The notes below the pieces were generated by a model. It was not told where the DNA came from and did not search any database. It was given only the letters and a program-made list of their open reading frames with translations. Shown here piece by piece: positions 45,677 to 57,900 of a stretch of DNA of 64,000 nt. Numbering within the stretch: the stretch's first letter is position 1; each line of letters opens with the position of its first letter. Source of the DNA: Hygrophila difformis (lineage: Eukaryota; Streptophyta; Magnoliopsida; Lamiales; Acanthaceae); assembly GCA_030278955.1 (NCBI GenBank), contig JAOANR010000005.1, positions 33,037,849 to 33,101,848 on the forward strand, written 5' to 3'. The position numbers and the translations under genes were made by a program.

Positions 45677-47410
45677 CCGGTTTATCTCCCTTTGATTGGA
45701 AATAAACTCAGTCATCAAATTCTCCAGGCGAGATGGTGGCTTTTGGTTGTATTGCTGAATTTGGTCCGGTTGGGCTTGGAAGTTTTGAAAATTCTGGCCT
45801 TGGCTTTGGTTGGGCCTCTGTTGGATATGGGGTTGGAAGTTCTGATTCTGATTCTGGAAGTTCTGTACTCTCTGCTGGACGAATCCTTGATTCTGAGGTC
45901 TGAAGTTCTGCTGAGGGTTTTGGTTTGCAAACTGGTTAGGCTGATTTGGCTGTGTCAACAAATGCGCATTGAGTGCATTGTTGTTGGAATAGGAGAGGTT
46001 GGGGTGGCGGTTCTGGTAGTTCCCTGCGTAATTGCAGCTTTCGGTAGCTAGTTGTTGGCATGTGTCAGTTGGATGTGGTCCCTGACATAGCCCACAAACT
46101 GCTCCCGATTGCTGTGTTTGCGCTTGGCTAGATGAGGCTCCTGCCTGAGAAGTACCTGCTCCCTTTCCTTTCTCCTGTCCTAGCTGTATTGCAGCCACCT
46201 GTTCCTGCAATTTTTCGAAATCTGTTTTTCCCTCACTCACAGCAAAAACGTTTCTAGGAGGGTCCACTTTCTTGTCATTGCTGTTCAATACAGATCTATT
46301 GACAGACATTGTCTCAACCTTTTCCCAGGCTTGGTCCATGGGAAAATGGAGTAAATGTCTTCCGCCTGCAGCGTCCAACATCATTCTCCATGGATGGGTG
46401 AGCCCTCCATAGAATTTCCTCAGCTGCTCCCATGGTTGATATCCGTGTTGGGGGCATCGCCTCAAGAGGCTAGAGAACCTCTCCTTTGCGTCATATAAAG
46501 ATTCATCCGTCTTCATCTTGAACTCTCCAATTTTCTCTCGTCCTTCGTCTATCTTTGATTCAGGAAAATACTTCAACAGAAAACTCCTCACCAAATCTGC
46601 CCAGGTGCTCCTCTGATTTATGGGCAATGATTTATACCAATCCCTGGCACCACTAAATAGAGAAAAAGGAAACAACATTAGTCTTATAGCATCAGGTGAG
46701 ACTCCCTGATTTTTGATTGTATCGCGGAGCTCCAGGAAGGTTTGGAGATGATCATGGGGATCCTCATGATTTGCACCGCAAAATTGGTTGTTTTGCACAA
46801 AATTAATGAGTGCCGGTTTGAGCTCAAAATTGCGTGCAGGAAATTGTGCTATCCCAGGCCTATCCAGATAAGGCTCCACGATGGGCTGCATAAAATCAGC
46901 TGCTGCTTGCTGTTGTTGATTTCCTTGCTCTGCTTGGTTTTGATACTGCTGGTGGTAGTTGGGATTCTGTTGGAACAAATTATCAGGATCATGAGGGTTG
47001 TTTTGAAATTGGTCTTGATTGAAGGCTTGATTCTGGTATTGCTGGTTTGGTATATTTTGGTTTTGTTGGTTATATTGGTTAGGGGGTGGCGGTTGTTGGT
47101 GGAATTGCTGATACTGTTGCTGATTTGGATTAGGTAGATTTTCCTCCTCGTTGGCACGATTTGGGTGTTCTACCATACCCCCATCAGCTCCGTTACCAGG
47201 GTTATTGGGTGGTTGGTCTATTGGTAAGATCGGGGGAATGTCCTGGTTCTCTGCCATATCAGATATTTCGCTGCTTGTGGTTTCGGGTGAGGTACGAGTC
47301 CGGGCTTCCTACTCTTTCCTTCGTCTGGCTTGCACCCTCAGTTGGCGAGCGGTCCATTCTATTTCTAGATCGAACGGTAGCTCATGCAATGTGTCCTTTC
47401 TCCTTTGCAT
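45677..47410 (-). pseudogene. gag: Athila 2 gag N-terminal part, copy 2
   Basis: Same truncated gag as 23755-25494: TAG at 47311-47309, ATG of the open part at 47257, cut by the element 2 LTR after REIN. The proline run is shorter by two codons because of the poly-G difference. Confidence 0.93.
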
Positions 47411-47538
47411 AAGCAGTTTGTATCACGATTTGACAGCACCTGCACAACCCCTAGGTTAGTAATGGTTCAAGAATGTATACAAAAACTATCTATGAGTAAA
47501 TAAGGAGTGTAATTCTCTTAATAAACGGCGCTGCATCC

Positions 47539-47556
47539 TCCCCGGCAACGGCGCCA
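47539..47556 (-). other. Primer binding site 1 of Athila 2, copy 2
   Basis: Perfect tRNA-Asp-type site; a second is at 47666-47683. Confidence 0.85.
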
Positions 47557-50551
47557 TGAAACTTTTGACAAATTTCATGGTGCAACCGGGGTAAACAATT
47601 CAATCTTAACAGACATCAGTGTTCAATACTTAATATAGTATTATTTATTACAACTGTCTGCATCTTCCCCGGCAACGGCGCCATGAAACTTTTGACAATT
47701 TCCCACACAAGTATTTTATAAAATATATTAAGATTGAATTTATTAAATGAAAAGAGTTATGATTCACGGAAAGGGGTTTAAGGATATATTCCACTTTTTA
47801 TTACTCATGTGGGAAACTTTGATTTCAAACGGCGCCGTGGAACTCCCCGGCAAGAAACTTTTGACAATTTCCTGCCATGAAGATCCTCGCCATGAAACTT
47901 TTGACAACTTCCCACTATATGAGTATTTTCTGAAAAATAATAATCCCGGTTTAATTTTATTTAATAAAACCAATTTATGAGGATGGAGTTGGGACTAGGG
48001 ATATATTTATAGGTTGTCACGTTTTTATTACTCGTGTTAAGAAACTGTGCCCCCGAAAGCGCACGGTGTCAAACATTGCAGTAATTTATAGTAAGACCGG
48101 ATCGTTCACTGGAGGATGTGCGATAGAAGCAGGGCCCACGTCGTTTACTAAGATTTTCCACTCGGTTACTCGATTCAAGTTTTGTAATGGTTTCTAACAA
48201 CTACTTGACAATAATTTTAAACTAGACTATGGAAGCAATTAAAATTATTCTACAAAGCATGGTAAAGTTATTCTAGAAAGAAATTAAATTTATTCTACGA
48301 AAGCGTGTAAAATTATGCTATACTATCTAGAAAGCAGATTTAAAATGTGACAGAAGGGACAGGGAGAAAATAATAAAAATTGAACAAGATTCAGATGAAA
48401 CACAAGTAAACTTCCATTTTAATACACAGATCTTTGCTTGGGATAATCCTTTCAGTTAGCTAACTCTCATGCTTTCTAGACTATGTTCCCTTTAACAGAC
48501 AGGTACTTACAGTCAGAATTTACATGCATCTTAAGACCTCAACCTCTAAGGTACCACAGATTAATAACTGCCCCTGCCGAGGTGTGTTATTCCTCCGTGG
48601 TGGATAAGCAACACCTAACACATCATATGAGAGCAATTTTTGCTATGTAATTCGGTCTCATGGGCAATTCGGTTTAGACCGAATTACCTAGACCGAATTG
48701 CATATATGTTTTCACATAGGGCATTCAACAAGTATTTTCGCATGCAATTCCATTTTCATGGGCAATTCGGTTTAGACCGAATTGCCTCAAATCGAATTGC
48801 ATGTCTTTTTCCACATTAGAGATATTTTTGTGCTCACAAGTACAGGTTCGGTTTACACTGTGTGGTCTATGATGGATGAGAATTACCTAATCCTTCATTT
48901 CACATCAGTGTCACCTCACAGCCACACTAGTGAGCAATTTAAGAAAAATAACAATACTAGGATACGTGTCTAGCAGGCATTTGGCATGAATTAAACCCTA
49001 TTTCTACAAACAAGACATCAAAGGCTTAAGAACCTAACATACTAAGAAAAATAAGAACTACATGCATAAGGGTAAGAACACTTACATTATCTAAAGCAAC
49101 AATAAACTAAATAAAGAGAAGAAAAACAGCAGCACAAGATATAAAAAAAAATAAATTCTAACAACTCTAAAATCATCTAAACCTAAGAACACTCATTTGA
49201 AGCACTAAGGTATAAGAACAAGCCAAAAACCCACTAAACATGCATTTATTGAGAATGTAAGTCAACTAGGACATAATAAATGTAACCTAGTTGAAACAAA
49301 CAAACATTCTAACATTTATTGCTAAGGAAAGCATTAAATGAGTGCCAAACACATGAAATAAAAACCCATTTCTGGATCTTTTCTTGTATTAGCACTTGAA
49401 AGCAAATAAATAACCCTAAAACCATCATTAACTTGAAGGTAGGGTTCATTCTAACTACAAAGCATTTAAAGTGTATGGTAATGGCTACACTAAAGGTAGT
49501 AACAAGCTTCTATAAAAATAAACTAAAATCAAAAGCATTAAAACTACACTACAAGCTTGAAAAATAAACTAACTAAACTAAACTACATACCTAACCCTTA
49601 AGGGGTGGAGAAAACCTTCTGCTCCTTCTTTTTGTCTCCCAGCAAATGTCAAACTGTGTAAGTGTTAGAATTTTTCTTGTGTTGAGGAAGGTCAGCTTTT
49701 ATACTTCTTCTCGGAACCCTAGGCCCATCAGGGCCCATCCACAGTGCCATGCATTTCTCACGTGCTCACAGCTTCAATTTGGATGCAATTTTGAATGTGA
49801 TTCGGTCTCCTCAAGCAATTCGGTTTAGGCCGAATTGGTGTAATTCGAATTGCATGAGGTCTTCCTTGATCTTGAGCATGAATGCAGTGTTCTTTTATCA
49901 ATTCGGTTTATGGGTAGACTGAATTGGCCTTGTCGAACTGATGATGGCTCCTGTTTGGCTTCCTTGCTTTGAGGCAATTCGGTCTATGCAATCAATTCGG
50001 TTTAGACCGAATTGCATAGATCGAACCCCTTCTTTTATGTTCTGCTTAGGGTCTTCTTCTTTCCATAGTGCAATTCGGTCTAGGGGTCAATTCGGTTTAG
50101 ACCGAATTGGTTGCTCTTCTCTTCTTCAGCACTTGTCTCTTTTTCTTCTTCTTCTCTTCAACAATTCGGTCTAATGAGCAATTCGATTTAGGTCGAATTG
50201 CGTATAGACCGAATTGATCTTCAACACTTAACCAAAATTTCAGTTTGTGGGATTTTCATTCTTTTTCTCATCTTTTTTTATTTTTGTGGGCTATTTTATT
50301 CTTTTGCCCATCTTTTCATTCCTTTTTCTTTTTCTTTTTCCTTTTTTCATGTTTTTGGATTTTTCTAACACAAATACAATTAAAATTGCATATTTTTGTG
50401 TCTTTCATTACCATCTTATTTTTCTTACAAACTTGCATTAATCTGTCGAATTCAACTGCTTTCTTATTGAAATAAGATGGGAATATGATGAAAACGTCCG
50501 TCTCAGACACGGAAATGAATTGGAAATAATGGACAATTTTGGTCATTATCA
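47557..50551 (-). repeat. Athila 2 5' LTR, copy 2
   Basis: Same structure and length as 25641-28635, with dyad arrays at 48647-48802 and 49809-50213 and a minus-strand TATA box at 49697-49703. Confidence 0.88.
47666..47683 (-). other. Primer binding site 2 of Athila 2, copy 2
   Basis: Perfect tRNA-Asp-type site, 127 bases from site 1 and directly before the LTR start found in other copies. Confidence 0.83.
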
Positions 50552-51359
50552 CATTGTCTGTGATCAAGTTTCCTAAATCTAGCACCATTTTTGGTAAGAA
50601 ATCACGCTAGATCGCGCAACCTGCCAATTCGGCGTGGTCGTGGCGCGGTGTTTAGCCAAACACCGTGCGGAGACCGCGCGGCTCCGGTCTGGACCGCGGT
50701 CCGGACCGGGTCGTGCGATTCGTCGGGTCCTTTCCTCCTCTCTTTCGGACTTCTATCCTTCTACATTTTCGGGCTCGATTTTTCGGGTCATTCTCGGATT
50801 ATAAATTCTTATCTTCTTAAATTTATCTCGTCTCGAATTAATCCCGTATTCAAAATCTTGAGTCTGTCGCGTTTGGATTCTTCGTCTTCTAATTCGTCGT
50901 CTTTTAACTCCCGTGTAATAATTTATTTATTTAAACCGTTTCCGACTTCGCGGGTTCTTGGAATTAAAATTCTTATCATTCTTAAATTTAATTTCAATTC
51001 TTTTGACTCGATTCCTGGAATGTCTTCGGGCTTCCTTTCCCTCTTTTATTCCATTTTCAATTTTTGAATTTATCGGCGTTTCATTGCCGAGCAATAATTT
51101 ATTGTGATAAAATATTTCCTTCTCGGAAATACAATTATTTTATTTGTTGAGCGCTATAAAAATCCCGGGTATTACAGTCTACCCCCCCCCCCCTTAAGAA
51201 TCAACTTCGTCCCCGAAGTTGTACCCGCACTTTAACTTTTTGATTCAACTTTATTGTTGGGGTATTTCCATTTACCCTCCTCAAGGATAAACGTCTTCCT
51301 TAATTTTGAGAAATTAATTCCATTCCTTTGAACATGAATTAAATTTCTCGGGTGTTACA
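50552..51359 (-). repeat. Gypsy LTR fragment, copy 2
   Basis: Counterpart of 28636-29454, with the GC-rich dyad block, an inner LTR-end-like module near 51172 and the true-looking end GGTGTTACA at 51359. Confidence 0.8.
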
Positions 51360-51530
51360 TCCTCTCCCCCTTAGGAATCAACTTCGTTTTCGAAGTTGGG
51401 CATTAGCTCCTCGTGAGCTCGGACATTGTTTGGTTGGGTGATTGTATTATTGTGTGTTGTTGTTTGTTATTATTCGACTGAACTCAGAATTAAAATTTCC
51501 AAGTTGCCTACGTACCCCGTGAAGGGATCA
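51360..51530 (-). other. Gypsy polypurine tract and adjacent internal sequence
   Basis: The purine tract (51360-51374) is followed by the hairpin AACTTCG TTTT CGAAGTT (51380-51397) and the CCTACGTACCC module, which in the LTR at 51531-54276 lies inside the LTR (54026-54175). It is cut at 51530 by that LTR. Confidence 0.7.
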
Positions 51531-52164
51531 TGTAACACCCCGGTTTTTGGTCACCCAGGTCGGGGTGTCACCGCCACACCTCTCTAGCAAGACACGGTTT
51601 TTCCGAGCTCACTAAAGAGATGCAAGGCTATGGTTTTTCAGAATTTAAAATATTCAAACAGCCCATTCATATTTAATTTAAAAATAATACATCAAAGTTG
51701 CAGCGGAAAATAATAATTACATATGTATAATGCAGCGGAAATTAAAATAGCCAACATGGCCAGAATACGGGTTAAACAGGCCCGTTCATGCAAGATCTAG
51801 TCTAATACAATAATTCAAAATAATATATCTCCCCAAAATTCCCATGTATGCATATGACGATGCATAATTCTCAACTCTGAAAGAAAAAGAAAAATATGGT
51901 TTGGTCAGCAAAAACTTGCTGAGTAAGTTAACACGTACATGTTTATGAGGTTTCAAAGCCTTTAATTAAATTTAAAGGAAACATGTGCATAATGTAATCT
52001 ATTCATTTAATAATAATTTAATCGCATAATTTAAAAGTCATGAATTCCATACGGTCTTAAATATAGCTTGCAAGGTAATTAAATAAATTGCCATAAATAT
52101 AAAAGCACAATTTAATACAGATTTAATTTGGAATTCTCGCAAACTTCTCGTTTCATATCTTTTA

Positions 52165-52345
52165 GAGATCACCATTGCTAGTGCTCTTATGTCCGCCAGC
52201 CTTACGCCTGGGCTCTTATGTCCACAAGTATCATGGTCGATCTTTTAATTAGAGTCAATCCGTCCGCTAGCCATCGATCAGTGTTTCGCTAGGGCTCTTA
52301 CGTCAACCTAGACATACACTTGGGCTCTTATGTCCCAAGCCGCAG
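52165..52345. repeat. Hairpin units with loop GCTCTTATGTC
   Basis: Four units share (G)GCTCTTA(T/C)GTC with changing flanks that can pair: CTTGGG/CCCAAG, CTAGG/CCTAG, near-pairing GCTAG/CCAGC, and a weak third. Position corresponds to the minisatellite at 3360-3578. Counterpart near 55610-55790. Confidence 0.75.
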
Positions 52346-53442
52346 AGAACATTGACAGTATCTAGCTTAGTCATAACCCGCAATATTTTAATCTTCTCGT
52401 TTCGTGTATCTTATTTCAAAGAATTTCTACTCGTTTCAACCTTAAAGGCTAATTTCACCGTTTCAACAAGATTTCATTTGACTCGGTCAACCACAGTTTA
52501 CTCTAAAATTCATTAAAAATCAAGTTTAATTCCAAAAATTCTGAAATTTTACCACTAACTCAGAAACATCGAGATGAACAACTTTCTTGTTTTAATTTTT
52601 TCAATCCGAGATACCGAAACAGGTCAAATACATCAATTTTCGTCCTATCATTAATCTGTCCGAATTTCTTGTACAGCAGTTCAAGATTATCAAGATCTAC
52701 CATAGCAAATTAACTCCAAACTTAATGAAATTTTACAGAGACCTTCTTAAGACATTTATCTACAACTTTCATCTTCGGCTAAAGATCTAAATCGGTCTAG
52801 ATCTAATGTCAAAACGTCATCAAGATCAGACCTAAGTTCTGTCAAGAAATTCAAGATCCAAGTTTCAGCAGTTCGGTTTTGGGTGGATTTCGAATATCAA
52901 AACGTCTCTAAAAATTCTGAAAATTTTACAGTAGATAGATCTAAGCCTTAGCAACGTTTTTTGTGTTTTAAGTTTTCCCGTTTGAAGACGTTTTAAGGTT
53001 CGGAAAAATTCGACAAAACTGTTGCGCCGGTAAAATCATACGTTGACAGATTTTTGAAAGATTTGATTAAGCTTTTAGTTTTCGTGTTTTAGTTACTCCC
53101 AAAACCATGTAAGTATTAACTTACCGATTCGTAGATGTCCGGGATCGTCGATTCGGAGGCGTGGCTTCCAGTCCACCGTTTATCTCCTTAATTTGTCGGG
53201 TTCTTCGTTTTCGATCCGGATCGGGGGTTTAGAATAGAAAAAGGATGAGGTTAGGATTCGTTTTCGAATCAAGAATGGAAAGAGGAATAGATCAGATCTT
53301 ACCAAGATGATAGAAGACCCCAAATTCGTCCAAGTCAGTCCCTCCTCTCGGTGTTGTGCCTCCGACGACTCCGGAATTAGAGTTTTATGTGTAGAGAGAT
53401 TTCGTAGGGTTTTGTAAAACGTTTGGGGCTGATTAGGATGGT

Positions 53443-53451
53443 TATTTATAG
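53443..53451 (-). promoter_or_regulatory. LTR TATA box, non-autonomous gypsy
   Basis: Minus strand CTATAAATA, a canonical plant TATA box; counterpart at 58108-58116 in the other LTR. Confidence 0.7.
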
Positions 53452-53940
53452 ATGGAAAGGACCTAAAGGTCGTCCAAAAGCAGCCCTAGGATGTCTTGAG
53501 TCGCAAGTTGTGCAACCGAAGTCGAAAAATCCGGATTCGGGGCGAGTAAATCTCGCACGGGGCATTTCTGCCAGTTGGCGCGGCCGTGGCGCGGTCCCAA
53601 GCCAACCACCGCGCGGCCAGCGCGCCACTCACGCCTGGACTACGGTCCGGGCGGGTCGTGCGATCCGTCGCACTTTTCCTCCTCTCTTTCGGACTTCTAT
53701 CCCTCTATGTTCTCGGATTCGGATTTTCGGGATATACTCGGCTCCTATTTCCTATCGTCATTTTATTCGGGTCTAAATTTACATGTGGACTCGAGTTATT
53801 AAGTCCATCGATGTTGGGTTCACGTGTAACCATTTATTTGATTAAATTGTCTTCGGCTTCCCGGGTTCTCGGAATTTGATTCCTTTTTTAATTTAAATTC
53901 CATTTCTCATCCTTTATGATTCTTTATCCACTTATCATGT

Positions 53941-53957
53941 TTGTTTATTTATTATTT

Positions 53958-53988
<31 letters not shown>

Positions 53989-54003
53989 TTGTATTTATTT
54001 TAT
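53941..54003. repeat. TTTA microsatellite
   Basis: Tandem TTTA units, also at 58617-58668 in the partner LTR with fewer units. Confidence 0.9.
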
Positions 54004-54276
54004 GTTTGAAAAATCTCGGGTATTACAGTCCACCCTCCTTAAGAATCAACTTCGTCCTCGAAGTTGTGTTTCGGTTTTTGTCGTGCTAAGGTCTTTTGTT
54101 TGTTTTATTATTTTGTGACTGAACTTAGAATTAAAACTTCTAAGCTGCCTACGTACCCTGTGAAGGGATCAAGTCATAACGTAGTTCAAAACAATTTGAA
54201 TTTGTTTATTTATTTTTTATTTAGGATACATCTAATCGAGTCGTACTCCAAAAATGAATTATTACGGGGTATCACA

Positions 54277-54974
54277 TCCTGTCCCCCTTAGGACTTCAGT
54301 TATGTCCCCATAACTGCCTATTCATTATTCTCAAGAAGGTTCGGGTTAAGGTTTAAATGAGCCGTGCGTTTGAAATGGATTTGTTGTTTGGGAATCCAAC
54401 AAAATTTTTGGAATAGAGAGTGTTTTAATAAAAAATTGATTTTTATTGTTTCAAATAAGGAAATTTTCTAATTCGTACAAGGATAGGAATGGCTAAGGTC
54501 GAGATTTGTTATGCTTAGGCGTGCGCTTAGATGAACGCGATCTAGAATTAAGGCAAGATCAGTCTCTAGTGAGCGTTTCTAATTCGAGGTCAAGCCTCTA
54601 AGTCATCGAGTGCAAGCAAAAGGTCTAAGTTAATATTCGCCAAGATTCTAGGTTAACTTCTCCAAGATTCTAAGTTAAAATTCGCTAAGATTCTAAGTTA
54701 AAATTCGCCAAGATTCTAAGTTCTCTACATAAAAGAGATGCAATATGCAAATGCGAATGATGATTTCCCCCCAAAAATAATTTATGCACTATATATATAT
54801 TTTTCCCATGGGTTTTAAAATAAAAATTTCTCCATGGAAATAATACTTTAAAATTTAAAATAATAGTCAAAATATTAATAATAGTTTAAAAATAATAATG
54901 GTTTAAAAATAATAGTAGATTAAAAATAATAATAATCTAATAGTTTAAAAATATTCCGGGCTTTGATACCACTC
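54277..54974 (-). other. Interior of non-autonomous gypsy element
   Basis: It contains the polypurine tract (54277-54292), a hairpin AGTTATG/CATAACT (54298-54315), a tandem repeat (54623-54724), an AT-rich stretch and the primer site TGGTATCAAAGC (minus, 54971-54960; one base from the iMet consensus). No coding sequence. Confidence 0.78.
54623..54724. repeat. Tandem repeat, CCAAGATTCTAAGTTAAAATT
   Basis: Four to five units of about 22 bases with small changes. Confidence 0.85.
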
Positions 54975-57900
54975 TGTAACACCCCGGTTTTTGGTCACCC
55001 AGGTCGGGGTGTCACCGCCACACCTCTCTAGCAAGACGGTTTCTCCGAGCTCACTAAAGAGATGCAAGGCTATGGTTTTTCAGAATTTAAAATATTCAAA
55101 CAGCCCATTCATATATAATTTAAAAATAATACATCAAAGTTGAAGCGGAAAATAATAATTACATATGTATAAGGCAGCGGAAATTAAAATAGCCAACACG
55201 GCCAGAATACGGGTTAAACAGGCCCGTTCATGCAAGATCTAGTCTAATACAATAATTCAAAATAATATATCTCCCCAAAATTCCCATGTATGCATATGAC
55301 GATGCATAATTCTCAACTCTGAAAGAAAAAGAAAATATGATTTGGTCAGCAAAAACTTACTGAGTAAGTTAACACGTACATGTTTATGAGGTTTCAAAGC
55401 CTTTAATTAAATTTAAAGGAAACATGTGCATAATGTAATCTATTCATTTAATAATAATTTAATCGCATAATTTAAAGTCATGGATTCCATACGGTCTTAA
55501 ATATAGCTTGCAAGGTAATTAAATAAATTGCCATAAATATAAAAGCACAATTTAATACAGATTTAATTTGGAATTCTCGCAAACTTCTCGTTTCATATCT
55601 TTTAGAGATCACCATCGCTAGGGCTCTTATATCCGCCAGCCTTACGCCTGGGCTCTTATGTACACAAGTATCATGGTCGATCTTTTAATTAGAGTCAATC
55701 CGTCCGCTAGCCATCGATCAGTGTTTCGCTAGGGCTCTTACGTCAACCTAGACATACACTTGGGCTCTTATGTCCCAAGCCGCAGAGAACATTGACAATA
55801 TCTAGCTTAGTCATAACCCGCAATATTTTAATCTTCTCGTTTCGTGTATCTTATTTCAAAGAATTTCTACTCGTTTCAACCTTAAAGGCTAATTTCACCA
55901 TTTCAACAAGATTTCAAGATTTGACTCGGTCAACCACAGTTTACTCTAAAATTCATTAAAAAGCGAGTTTAATTCCAAAAATTCTGAAATTTTACCACCC
56001 ACTCAGAACATCGAGATGAACAACTTTCGTGTTTTAACTTTTTCAATCCGAGATACCAAAACAGGTCAAATACATCAATTTTTGTCCTATCATTAATCTG
56101 TCCGAATTTCGTGTACAACAGTTCAAGATTATCAAGATCTACCATAGCAAATCAACTTCAAACTTAATGAAATTTTAGAGAGACCTTCTTAAGACATTTA
56201 TCTACAACTTTCATGTTTGGCTAAAGATCTAAATCGGTCTAGATCTAATGTCAAAACGTCATCAAGATTGGACCTAAGTTCTGTCAAGAAATTCAAGATC
56301 CAAGTTTCAGCAGTTCGGTTTCGGGTGGATTTCAAATATCAAAACGTCTCTAAAAACTCTGAAAATTTTACAGTAGATAGATCTAAGCTTAGGAACGTTT
56401 TTCGTGTTTTAAGTTTTCCCGTTCGAAGAAGTTTTAAGGTTCGGAAAAATTCGACAAAACTGTTGCGCCGGTAAAATCATACGTTGACAGATTTTTTAAA
56501 AATTTGATTAAGCTTTTAGTTTTCGTGTTTTAGTTACTCCCAAAACCATTTAAGTATTAACTTACCGATTCGTAGATGTCCGGGATCGTCGATTCGGAGG
56601 CGTGGCTTCCAGTCCACCTTTTTTTTTTTTTTTTTTGAGAAGGTAAAGAAACAACTTTATTCAAAAAGGAGCAATCCACACTTTGGTACATGTACTACTG
56701 CTGCATTACTGCATCATAGTTGAAGCAAACCACCAACACAAATCTGTCTACTTATAAGATGCAGCTACTATTAACTTATCCACTCATTGATCTACTCAGT
56801 GACCCGAGGTAGCTCCACCATTTCTTGACATAGCTCTCGGCGACCAAATATTGCATGTCCACTGTCAGCTTCCCATCACTTGACATCCCATATTTCTGCT
56901 TTCACAGTCTCATAAATCAAGAACATTGTCTTATGCCACTTTGCTCTCTCTTTCATGTATACATGTAATGTCAAAATGATAAACCCATAACGATACTCCA
57001 TCAAGCAAGTCTCCCTTACATAATGCTCCAAAACAAAAAACCACGGCTCAGAGGAAGAATTGGGCTATCTGGGACTATAGAATGTGATGTCCAAAAAGAA
57101 TCTGCCAATTGGGAGACAAGGAAACTACTTATCAACTGACACATGCCATCCATATCTGGAGTTGCTCAGGTCTAACTTCTACAGAGGCTTCCTTGCCTGT
57201 GCTATAGCAGCAAAATTCCCTAGAGAACATCCCCAATACCCAACACATACCAACAGGAGACTATACAAACTCGGTTCCATTCCCAAAACAACACTGATGC
57301 TTTCAATTCACTACAGCAAATTTCTTACCTGTTTTTTTTTTCTTTCTTTTCTCTCTTTTATCATTTTTTTTTTCTTTTTTCTTTTTTTTTAAATTTTTTT
57401 TTCTGCAACTTCCACGGCATAAAATTCTCTCCTCCACAGTGTAATTCGTCTTCCACAGCACAAATACTCTTGTCCCCTCTCCTGTCATTTTTCTCTTTTT
57501 TTTTCCTTATTCTTTCTCCCTACGAATTACTTATCCAGGTCATACAATTTCATTCACACCCTCCCCCTTACAACAATCAACCTACCCCTCTACAAAATAT
57601 CCCCAATGTTGCAACTCAGATAGATATACATATGAAAATTGACAAGTAGGTCCTGATACTCCCAATATTATAAGGTAGCTGGGGCTGAGTTTATAATTTG
57701 GTGGCTGCAAATGGTTCCAGGTTCAGATGGGGCAGAAAGAAGCAGTATGGTCAATGTATGGTTCATAGCTCAAGGGTTCAGATAAGGAGGCAAGACTGGA
57801 TAGTGCAATTTAACCAAGTTCCTCTACAATTTCATCAGACTGTTTATCTCCTTAATGTGTCGGGTTCTTCGTTCTCGATCCGGATCGGGGGTTTAGAATA

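Larger units (their letters stand above)
41242..51374. repeat. Large direct duplication, right copy
   Basis: Partner of 19319-29469 (see there). On the right it continues into authentic gypsy sequence (51375-51530), so this copy looks like the original arrangement at that end. Confidence 0.93.
51531..54276 (-). repeat. 3' LTR of non-autonomous gypsy element
   Basis: It starts TGTAACACCCC and ends GGGGTATCACA, 2746 bases. It contains hairpin units (52165-52345), a minus-strand TATA box CTATAAATA at 53451-53443, a GC-rich block (53575-53660) upstream of it, and a TTTA repeat (53941-54003). Confidence 0.85.

Noticed and set aside
57084..57392. 102-codon ORF in the poly(A)-tailed insertion
   Set aside because: It ends in a run of Phe encoded by T-rich low-complexity sequence; no recognisable domain.
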